Source: Alcaligenaceae bacterium | Lineage (GTDB): Bacteria > Pseudomonadota > Gammaproteobacteria > Burkholderiales > Burkholderiaceae_B | Assembly (NCBI GenBank): GCA_029263795.1 | Contig: JAJUFI010000008.1 | Location: 1 to 37,104, forward strand | Direction: 5' to 3' | Length of the DNA: 37,104 nucleotides | The notes under the pieces: generated by a model | What the model was told of the DNA's origin: nothing | What the model saw: only the letters and a program-made list of their open reading frames with translations | The model's database searches: none | Part shown: one piece after another, positions 30,355 through 37,104 of the stretch | Numbering within the stretch: position 1 is the first letter of the stretch | How the letters are laid out: the number at the start of each line of letters is the position of its first letter | Program-made: the position numbers and the translations under genes

Positions 30355-31052
30355 TGGACGGGCTCAAGCAAGCCGCCAGTGTCGGGGGACGCGGGTTCAT
30401 GGTGGTATGTGACGGCAGCAATGGTGCCGGCAAAACCACATTGCTCGAATCCTTGAACAGGTATCTGCAGCGGCGTGGTTTCGACGTGGTGCTGAGTCGC
30501 GAACCGGGTGGTACACCCGTGGGTGAGCGCATTCGCGAACTGCTGCTCGATCCTGGTCTGCCGGAAATGTGTGATCTCACCGAGCTCTTGCTGTTTGCTG
30601 CCGCCCGTGCGCAACACCTGCAGGAAAAAATCCTGCCCGCTTTGGGAGCTGGCAAGGTGGTGCTTTGCGATCGGTTCGATTCTGCCACCTTTGCCTTTCA
30701 ACAGTACGCGCGCGGGCTGGATGCCGGCATGGTGACACGAGTCAACGAGCTGGCACTGAATGGTTTCCGGCCTGACCTCTACCTCATATTGGATCTTGAT
30801 CCGCTGCTTGGGCTCGAGCGTGTCAAACAACGGGGTGCGAACCTGGATCGCCTTGAGGCCGAGAAGCTGGCATTCCTGCAACGGGCCCGAGAAGGGTTTC
30901 TGCACCAGGCCAAGGCAGATCCCCATCGATTCCGGGTGCTGGATGCAAGCCGCGGAGCGGATGAAGTGGCTGATGAGGCGCGCGCCCTCATCGAAGAACT
31001 CATCTCCGGCTTTTCGGCCCGCGCACCTGGCAGTCGGGCGGCAAATTCATGA
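30354..31052 (+). CDS. tmk: Thymidylate kinase
   Basis: FMVVCDGSNGAGKTTLLESLNRYL P-loop, LSREPGGTPVGERIRELLL, CDRFDSATFAFQQYARG; overlaps the mltG stop by one nt (TGATG). Confidence 0.95.
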   Translation: MDGLKQAASVGGRGFMVVCDGSNGAGKTTLLESLNRYLQRRGFDVVLSREPGGTPVGERIRELLLDPGLPEMCDLTELLLFAAARAQHLQEKILPALGAGKVVLCDRFDSATFAFQQYARGLDAGMVTRVNELALNGFRPDLYLILDLDPLLGLERVKQRGANLDRLEAEKLAFLQRAREGFLHQAKADPHRFRVLDASRGADEVADEARALIEELISGFSARAPGSRAANS

Positions 31053-32107
31053 GCACGGTCGGACAATTTCTCCCGTGGCAGCAGGAACTGGCCCGGAGCT
31101 GGCTGGGTGAGCGCGAGCGTTTTGCCCATGCCTGGCTCATTCATGGGCTTGCCGGCATAGGAAAGCGCAGTTTCGCGCTGGCTGCAGCGGCGGCGCTGCT
31201 GTGCGAAAAGGGCGAGGGTTCGGCTGCTTGTGGCCAGTGTCAGGCCTGTACGTGGATGGCTTCCGGCAATCACCCGGATTTTCGACGCGTTCGACCGGAT
31301 GCCGTGGCCCTTGAAGAGGGCGAGCAGGCCGAAGAGGCTGCCGCCCAGGCGCAGAAGACCCCGTCCCGGGAGATTCGTGTCGAGCAGATGCGGGCACTTT
31401 CCGGGTGGTACAACACCGCCACCCACAGGGGCGGCTGGCGTGTCGCCGTCATCTACCCGGCGCAGGCCATGAACCACATCACGGCAAATGCTTTGCTGAA
31501 GGTGCTGGAAGAACCGCCGCCCCGAACCGTCTTTCTGCTGACAACGGATGCCCCGGACCGTCTGCTGCCCACGATCGTTTCACGTTGCCGTCGCCTGCCG
31601 CTGGCCGTTCCACCCAGGGAGCAGGCGGTTGTGTGGCTGCGGGAGCAGGGCGTGAAGCAGGCCGAAGAGTGGCTGGCCGCCGCAGGGGGAGCGCCCGTAC
31701 GGGCCCTGAATCTATCCAGGGCCGGCGACGAGGCCTGCCCCGCATGGCTGCAGGGCTTCATGCGCACCCTTGCTACGGAAAGGAACCCTTCGGCGAGTGC
31801 TCACTGGATGTCAGTGGCCGATGGTCTTGAAAGCATTGACCCGGCTTCCTGGCTGGATACTTTGCAGCGTTTCTTCATTGACGTTTCCCTCGTGACAGCG
31901 GGCGCCTCCCCACGCTACTACCCGTCGCAGCACAAAACACTGAAGGTGATTGCTGAAAGGGCCGACCCAGTCGAACTGAGCGACACTGCCAAATGGCTGG
32001 CCAGCCAGCGGGCAATGGCTGGGCACCCGCTCAGTGCGAAGCTCTTCATCCACAGTGTGCTGCAGCGGTGCGCCAGCATCTGTCATTCGACCGCACCCAC
32101 AGAATAG
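31049..32107 (+). CDS. holB: DNA polymerase III subunit delta'
   Basis: FAHAWLIHGLAGIGKRSFALAAAAALLCEK, CGQCQACTWMASGNHPDF, NALLKVLEEPPPRTVFLLTTDAPDRLLPTIVSRCRRL. Confidence 0.95.
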   Translation: MSTVGQFLPWQQELARSWLGERERFAHAWLIHGLAGIGKRSFALAAAAALLCEKGEGSAACGQCQACTWMASGNHPDFRRVRPDAVALEEGEQAEEAAAQAQKTPSREIRVEQMRALSGWYNTATHRGGWRVAVIYPAQAMNHITANALLKVLEEPPPRTVFLLTTDAPDRLLPTIVSRCRRLPLAVPPREQAVVWLREQGVKQAEEWLAAAGGAPVRALNLSRAGDEACPAWLQGFMRTLATERNPSASAHWMSVADGLESIDPASWLDTLQRFFIDVSLVTAGASPRYYPSQHKTLKVIAERADPVELSDTAKWLASQRAMAGHPLSAKLFIHSVLQRCASICHSTAPTE

Positions 32108-32154
32108 TCATACACTTGGGCTGGCGCTTTGGGCGCTGCCCTGGATTCAATATT

Positions 32155-32937
32155 ATGTTCGTAGATTCTCATTGCCATCTCGATTTCCCTGAGCTTGCGC
32201 AGGACCTTCCGCTCATTCTCGACAACATGGCCCAAAACCAGGTCGGTCGGGCACTCGTGGTGGCGGTCAGCAAACCCGAATGGGGGCGCATCATATCCAT
32301 GGCGCAGGAGAACGATGCGCTATACGCCTCGGTTGGTGTCCATCCCGACTACCAGGACACAGAGGAACCCACGGTAGAGGATCTGCTCGAAGCAGCCTGC
32401 CACCCCAAGGTAGTCGCAATTGGGGAAACGGGGCTGGACTACTATCGAGGCAGCGAACCCTTCGACTGGCAGCGTGAACGTTTTCGGGTACATATCCGTG
32501 CAAGCCGGGAAAGCGGCTTGCCGCTCATCATTCACACCCGATCCGCCTCAGAAGATACCTTGCGCATCATGGCTGAGGAAGGGGCTGATCGGGCAGGCGG
32601 CGTGATGCACTGCTTTACCGAAAGCTGGGATGTGGCCCGTCGCGCCATGGACCTGAACTTCTACATCTCGTTTTCGGGCATTGTGACGTTCAAGAACGCA
32701 GTCGAGCTGCAGGATGTGGCACGGCGTGTGCCTCTGGAGCGTATGCTGATCGAAACCGATTCACCTTATCTTGCCCCAGTGCCGTTTCGTGGCAAACGCA
32801 ATGATCCCTCCAAGGTCAGGCATGTTGCGGAAAAGATTGCCGACCTCAGGGGCATTTCCGTGGCGGAAGTGCAGGAACGGACAACCGCCAATTTTTTCGA
32901 TCTTTTCAGCAAGGCCGCGCAGCCACAACAGGTATGA
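32155..32937 (+). CDS. tatD: TatD family hydrolase
   Basis: MFVDSHCHLDFPEL, ASVGVHPDY, AIGETGLDYYR, IIHTRSA, MLIETDSPYLAPVPFRGKRNDPSKV. Confidence 0.95.
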   Translation: MFVDSHCHLDFPELAQDLPLILDNMAQNQVGRALVVAVSKPEWGRIISMAQENDALYASVGVHPDYQDTEEPTVEDLLEAACHPKVVAIGETGLDYYRGSEPFDWQRERFRVHIRASRESGLPLIIHTRSASEDTLRIMAEEGADRAGGVMHCFTESWDVARRAMDLNFYISFSGIVTFKNAVELQDVARRVPLERMLIETDSPYLAPVPFRGKRNDPSKVRHVAEKIADLRGISVAEVQERTTANFFDLFSKAAQPQQV

Positions 32938-33719
32938 AGAAAAACCAACCCTTTCTAGTACGCAAGCGCGTCAGCCTGGCCACCGGTATGCTGGCTTTGG
33001 CTATTGGCGCCGCCGTTCATGCCGAAACTCCGGAATCCTGGTGGGTGGACGTCATAAACGACCGCGTTTCCAACGTGCGCGAGGAATTGGCCCGCGGTAC
33101 CGACCCGAATCTGGTCGATGCCGAAGGCCTGCCTGCCCTGATGCTGGCCATACGCAGCGGTGCCTGGGGCGTTTACGATGCGCTGCTGGCACACCGACGC
33201 ATAGACATCAATGCCGAAAACAAACATGGCGAAACGGCGCTGATGTACCTGGCGTTGCTGGGAGAGACGGAGCGGGCAGCTGCACTGATCAAGCGTGGAG
33301 CAGAAGTCAACCGGCTGGGCTGGACGCCCTTGCATTACGCGGCCTCCCGCGGCCAGACCGACACTGCGCGCATGCTGGTGCGCCAAGGGGCGGTGGTCTA
33401 CGCGCCCGCACCCGACGGTACGACGCCCCTGATGATGGCGGCATTCTCCGGGAACCGCGAAACCGTGCAGTTTTTACTCGACCAAGGTGCGGATGCAACG
33501 GCCATCAACCTGAACAAACACACTGCAGCTGACTGGGCGCGCGAACGTGGCCATACCAAGCTTGCAGAAGAGCTGCAAGCTATCGCTCAGCGAGCGATTG
33601 CTCAGCGGGAAGGGCGGGTGCCCGCGCCGGCGCCAGTACGACAGGCGCCGAGCAAACGTGAGTCTTCGGGCGGTACCAGCAAGTATTTCGACCTGGACCG
33701 CTTCGAACGGGAACAGTAG
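32934..33719 (+). CDS. Ankyrin repeat protein with signal peptide
   Basis: N-terminal signal (LATGMLALAIGAAVHAE), several ankyrin repeats (GWTPLHYAASRGQTDTARMLVRQGA, GTTPLMMAAFSGNRETVQFLLDQGAD). Confidence 0.92.
   Translation: MKKNQPFLVRKRVSLATGMLALAIGAAVHAETPESWWVDVINDRVSNVREELARGTDPNLVDAEGLPALMLAIRSGAWGVYDALLAHRRIDINAENKHGETALMYLALLGETERAAALIKRGAEVNRLGWTPLHYAASRGQTDTARMLVRQGAVVYAPAPDGTTPLMMAAFSGNRETVQFLLDQGADATAINLNKHTAADWARERGHTKLAEELQAIAQRAIAQREGRVPAPAPVRQAPSKRESSGGTSKYFDLDRFEREQ
33579..33608 (+). repeat. 15-bp in-frame tandem duplication (AIAQR x2)
   Basis: GCTATCGCTCAGCGA GCGATTGCTCAGCGG encodes AIAQR-AIAQR in the C-terminal tail of the ankyrin protein. Confidence 0.7.
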
Positions 33720-34535
33720 TTACTGGGGTGCGCGAGCCGGCAGGTAATCTACCTTCAGAATGCCTTCCAGCTCGCTGTACGGAATGAGCAATTCCGGCTG
33801 GCCATAGGAGTAAGGGGCAATTTCGTACGAGTTGTACTTTACGACGATGCCCTGGTCGGTGAAGGCGTAATTGTCACTGGCCTGGAAAGGCCACAGCCGG
33901 TTCCAGGTTTCGGGGTCGGCCTGAGCATCAGGCTGGCGCGACACCCATTGCTGGTGAGCGCGCCGCAGAGCTGCGTCAAAAGCGGGGCGGCCATCCGCCG
34001 CCAGTACACGGTCGAGCGGAATGAGTTCCCGGCGAGCGTTGTCCCAATTCAGAAACTGGGTGGCATGCATGCCGTGGGCGGCACCAGTGAAGTATTGCCC
34101 ACTGTTAAGTTCGAGCACCGTGATGAACTTGCTTCGATAGCGCAGCCGGGCGACCAGGTTCACGGCGTCGCGCGAGCCCGCGACCTTCCAGTAATAATCT
34201 TCAAAACCGGCAATGTCATCGTAGGGCAATGGCCCCTCTTCATTGATGCCCGTCATCATGGCCAGTGCATGATCGACCAGACGGGTAAGTTCGGGTTGCC
34301 CGGCGAATACCAGGGTGTCGACTTCCAGGGTGGGGCATTCCCCCTGGCATCCGGGCTTGCTGCGCTGCCATTTGACGGATTGGGCGAACAGCCCGTCGCG
34401 GCTGCTCACCTGGTCGGTGACATCCGGAATCAGGGTGATGTTTTCCTTGGGCCCACTTGCGCACCCGGCCAGCACACTTGCCAGAAAGGCGACCACAGTT
34501 GCCCGGATAGCTGCACGACACTTCAGGGAATGCAT
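33720..34535 (-). CDS. RsiV/DUF3298-like lipoprotein
   Basis: MHSLKCRAAIRATVVAFLASVLAGCASG lipobox; NSGQYFTGAAHGMHATQFLNWD, FTDQGIVVKYNSYEIAPYSYGQPELLIPYSEL typical of DUF3298. Confidence 0.85.
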   Translation of the reverse strand: MHSLKCRAAIRATVVAFLASVLAGCASGPKENITLIPDVTDQVSSRDGLFAQSVKWQRSKPGCQGECPTLEVDTLVFAGQPELTRLVDHALAMMTGINEEGPLPYDDIAGFEDYYWKVAGSRDAVNLVARLRYRSKFITVLELNSGQYFTGAAHGMHATQFLNWDNARRELIPLDRVLAADGRPAFDAALRRAHQQWVSRQPDAQADPETWNRLWPFQASDNYAFTDQGIVVKYNSYEIAPYSYGQPELLIPYSELEGILKVDYLPARAPQ

Positions 34536-34561
34536 GGGAGAAGTCCTCGTCGGAAAAAGAA

Positions 34562-35047
34562 TCAGGTTGCCAGGGCGCGCTCGATTTCCTTGCGCAGGCT
34601 TTCCGGTTTGGCTGTCGGACCCAGACGCTGGATCACCTTGCCTTGCCGGTTCACCAGAAACTTGCTGAAGTTCCACTTGATGCTTTCGCTGCCCAGAATG
34701 CCGGCTTTCTGACTTTTCAGCCAGACAAAAAGCGGGTGAGCACCGGGGCCGTTCACTTCGACCTTGTCAAAAAGCGGAAACGTGATGCCATAACGTGTGG
34801 CACAGAATCGGGAGATCTGCTCGGCGTCTCCGGGTTCCTGGCGGCCAAATTGGTTGCAGGGAAAGGCAAGTACCGAAAACCCCTCGTCACGGTAATCCCG
34901 ATACAGGGTCTCCAGCCCCGCGTATTGAGGCGTAAAACGGCATTCTGAGGCCACATTGACAATCAGCAGCACTTGGCCGGTGAATTCGGCCAGGCTGACT
35001 TCGCGTCCATCGATGGCACGGGCCGAGAAAGAATAGATGGTGTCCAT
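34562..35047 (-). CDS. Glutathione peroxidase family protein
   Basis: MDTIYSFSARAIDGREVSLAEFTGQVLLIVNVASECRFTPQYAGLETLYRDYRDEGFSVLAFPCNQFGRQEPG, IKWNFSKFLVNRQGKV. Confidence 0.93.
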   Translation of the reverse strand: MDTIYSFSARAIDGREVSLAEFTGQVLLIVNVASECRFTPQYAGLETLYRDYRDEGFSVLAFPCNQFGRQEPGDAEQISRFCATRYGITFPLFDKVEVNGPGAHPLFVWLKSQKAGILGSESIKWNFSKFLVNRQGKVIQRLGPTAKPESLRKEIERALAT

Positions 35048-35151
35048 TGACTCGCATTGCACCGCAATGAAGCTAATTTAACATTGTGAAGCAAGGGTCG
35101 CGCCGCGCTCTGATAATATGCCTGATCTTCAAGTAGTGAACGGGTATCAGC

Positions 35152-35496
35152 ATGGCAATCATCTATCACAATCCGCGTTGCGGCACTTCCCGCAAAGTCC
35201 TTCAGGCCCTGCAGGACAAAGGCCTTCAGGTTGAAGTTGTTGAATACCTCAAGCAACCCCTCGGGCGTGATGCCCTCGCGAAGCTGATTGCTGACGCCGG
35301 CCTCAGCGTACGCGAAGCCGTGCGCAGTAAGGAAGCCTTGTACACCGAACTCGGGCTGGACGATCCGTCCGTCTCAGACGAAACCCTGCTGCAGGCCATG
35401 GAAACCCATCCCATTCTGATGAACCGTCCGTTTGTGGTGACGGAAAAGGGCAGCCGTCTGTGTCGCCCGGCAGAAGTCGTTGAAGAAATCATCTGA
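35152..35496 (+). CDS. ArsC-family arsenate reductase (glutaredoxin-type)
   Basis: IIYHNPRCGTSRKVLQALQDKGLQVEVVEYLKQPLGRDAL..., ETHPILMNRPFVVTEKGSRLCRPAE. Confidence 0.9.
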   Translation: MAIIYHNPRCGTSRKVLQALQDKGLQVEVVEYLKQPLGRDALAKLIADAGLSVREAVRSKEALYTELGLDDPSVSDETLLQAMETHPILMNRPFVVTEKGSRLCRPAEVVEEII

Positions 35497-35504
35497 TCAT
35501 TCTA

Positions 35505-35556
35505 AACAGCTGCCCTGCAATTCCCGGCATGAATAAGAGGGGGCAGGGCAGCAGTT
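35505..35556. promoter_or_regulatory. Inverted repeat between arsC-like gene and SAF-domain oxidoreductase
   Basis: GCTGCCCTGC (35509-35518) / GCAGGGCAGC (35543-35552), 24-nt spacer, three further outer pairs after one mismatch. Confidence 0.5.
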
Positions 35557-35585
35557 GACCGCCAAACCAGTAGGAGACAAAGCAA

Positions 35586-36944
35586 GTGAGTCTGTATGCA
35601 AAACTGCGCGCACGAGAAGCGGCCGGGCGCCCGGTCCGTGTTGCCCTGATCGGGGCGGGTAAATTCGGTTCGATGTATCTCGCACAAGTGCCGCGCACAC
35701 CCGGGGTGCATCTGGCAGCCATCGCCGACCTTTCACCGGCAAATGCGCGCTGCAACCTGGAAAGGGTGGGCTGGGAAGCCGAGCGCGCCCACGCAGCCAG
35801 CTTGGAAGAAGCCATCGCGCGGGGAAACACCTGGGTGACCGATGACTGGGAGGCGGTGGTGCGCGATGAGCGCATTGATGTGGTGGTGGAATGCACCGGT
35901 CACCCGATCGCCGCCGTTGACCACTGTCTCCTGGCTTTTTCCCATGGCAAGCATGTGGTCAATGTCACGGTGGAAGCGGATGCCTTCTGCGGGCCCCTGC
36001 TGGCACGGGAGGCAGCCCAGGCGGGAGTGGTGTATTCCCTGGCTTATGGCGACCAGCCGGCATTGATTTGCGATTTGGTCGACTGGGCCCGTACCTGCGG
36101 GTTTCCCGTAGTGGCGGCGGGAAGAGGCCACAAATGGCTGCCTCACTTCAGTGCTTCCACACCGGAAACAGTTTGGGGTTATTACGGCCTTACTCCGGAA
36201 CAGGCCGAAAGGGGCGGGCTTAACCCCAAGATGTTCAACAGTTTTCTGGACGGCTCAAAACCATCCATCGAATCAGCGGCTGTGGCCAACGCCACCGGGC
36301 TGGGGGTTCCGTCTGACGGCCTTCAGTACCCGCCTGCCAGCATAGCTGACATTCCCTACGTCACGCGTCCCATTTCAGAAGGGGGCGTACTTGAACGCAA
36401 GGGCATGGTGGAAGTCGTATCCTGCCTGGAGCCCGATGGTCGTGTCATTCCCTATGACATTCGCATGGGCGTATGGGTGACAGTCGAAGGCGAAACGAAG
36501 TATATACAAAACTGTTTCGAGGAATATAACGCCCACACAGACCCCTCAGGCCGCTATTTCACCCTATACAAACGCTGGCACCTGATCGGGCTGGAAGTCG
36601 GCATGTCCGTCGCATCGGTCGCCTTGCGCGGGGAGGCTACCGGCACCCCGACCGAATGGGTGGCGGATGTCGTGGCCACCGCAAAGCGTGACCTTCGTGT
36701 CGGCGAGATTCTCGATGGTGAGGGCGGCTACACCGTTTGGGGCAAGTTGCTGCCTGTCGCACGGTCCCTGGAACTGGGGGCCGTACCGCTGGGCCTTGCT
36801 CATGATGTGAAGCTGAAGCGCAACGTGGCTGCCGGGGCCGTGGTGACCTGGGCGGATGTGGAAATCAACACCGGCACCCGGGCTTACGAGTTGCGCAAAC
36901 GCCTGGAGGCAGAGCACGGCCAAACGCAGGCTGTCGCGCTCTAG
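35586..36944 (+). CDS. NAD(P)-dependent oxidoreductase with homoserine-dehydrogenase-like N-terminus and C-terminal SAF-like domain
   Basis: 452 aa; RVALIGAGKFGSMYLAQVPRTPGVHLAAIADL Rossmann motif; C-terminal PLGLAHDVKLKRNVAAGAVVTWADVEI SAF-like segment. GTG start assumed. Confidence 0.8.
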   Translation: MSLYAKLRAREAAGRPVRVALIGAGKFGSMYLAQVPRTPGVHLAAIADLSPANARCNLERVGWEAERAHAASLEEAIARGNTWVTDDWEAVVRDERIDVVVECTGHPIAAVDHCLLAFSHGKHVVNVTVEADAFCGPLLAREAAQAGVVYSLAYGDQPALICDLVDWARTCGFPVVAAGRGHKWLPHFSASTPETVWGYYGLTPEQAERGGLNPKMFNSFLDGSKPSIESAAVANATGLGVPSDGLQYPPASIADIPYVTRPISEGGVLERKGMVEVVSCLEPDGRVIPYDIRMGVWVTVEGETKYIQNCFEEYNAHTDPSGRYFTLYKRWHLIGLEVGMSVASVALRGEATGTPTEWVADVVATAKRDLRVGEILDGEGGYTVWGKLLPVARSLELGAVPLGLAHDVKLKRNVAAGAVVTWADVEINTGTRAYELRKRLEAEHGQTQAVAL

Positions 36945-37040
36945 GGCTCGCGCCCAGGGCCATATCCGGCAGACAATTGCAGAAATCTGGCCGGGGCCCC
37001 GCGTGGAGCCCCGCGTCCAGGCGGGCCGTCAACGGGGAGC

Positions 37041-37104
37041 TTACCAGTATATGCGCTTGCCGTAATGTTCGTGCAGGGTGGTTTCCGTTGCACGGTCCAG
37101 AGGC
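37041..37104 (-). CDS. C-terminal fragment of an unidentified protein (truncated by window end)
   Basis: Minus-strand reading PLDRATETTLHEHYGKRIYW* with stop at 37041-37043; identity not recognised. Confidence 0.4.
   Translation of the reverse strand, partial: PLDRATETTLHEHYGKRIYW

Noticed and set aside
36988-37022. GCCCCGCGTgga/GCCCCGCGTcca near-tandem repeat near the window end
   Set aside because: Short GC-rich repeat, probably part of a terminator between convergent genes; not enough sequence to interpret.
1-37104. Search for CRISPR arrays, tRNA/rRNA genes, transposases, integrases, phage or defence cassettes
   Set aside because: None visible by reading; gene order is a conserved housekeeping arrangement with no insertion signature.

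Overview
The window is a gene-dense, GC-rich chromosomal segment of a betaproteobacterium. Gene order and protein sequences suggest Burkholderiales, probably an Alcaligenaceae-type genome (inference). It is mostly core housekeeping: the 3' end of a thymidine/AMP phosphorylase-like gene; dsbB, glnD and map on the minus strand; the long block rpsB-tsf-pyrH-frr-uppS-cdsA-dxr-rseP-bamA-skp-lpxD-fabZ-lpxA-lpxB-rnhB-RNA methyltransferase; divergent ppsR/ppsA; divergent smpB/ratA-rnfH; a three-gene valine-catabolism-like set (acyl-CoA dehydrogenase, 3-hydroxyisobutyryl-CoA hydrolase-like, 3-hydroxyisobutyrate dehydrogenase); ygfZ; mltG-tmk-holB-tatD-ankyrin; an RsiV/DUF3298-like lipoprotein; glutathione peroxidase; an ArsC-family reductase; and a SAF-domain oxidoreductase. 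I saw no mobile elements, CRISPR arrays, tRNAs, rRNAs or defence-type cassettes, and no convincing new protein system. The most interesting signals are non-coding: a multi-helix candidate RNA leader directly upstream of rpsB, a repeated TTGTACTAGTCA motif in the map/rpsB divergent region, a perfect 16-bp inverted repeat 30 nt before ppsA, a 35-bp near-perfect palindrome between convergent ppsA and smpB, and GC-rich hairpins between rpsB, tsf and pyrH. All helices were found by eye, with no folding or covariation run.
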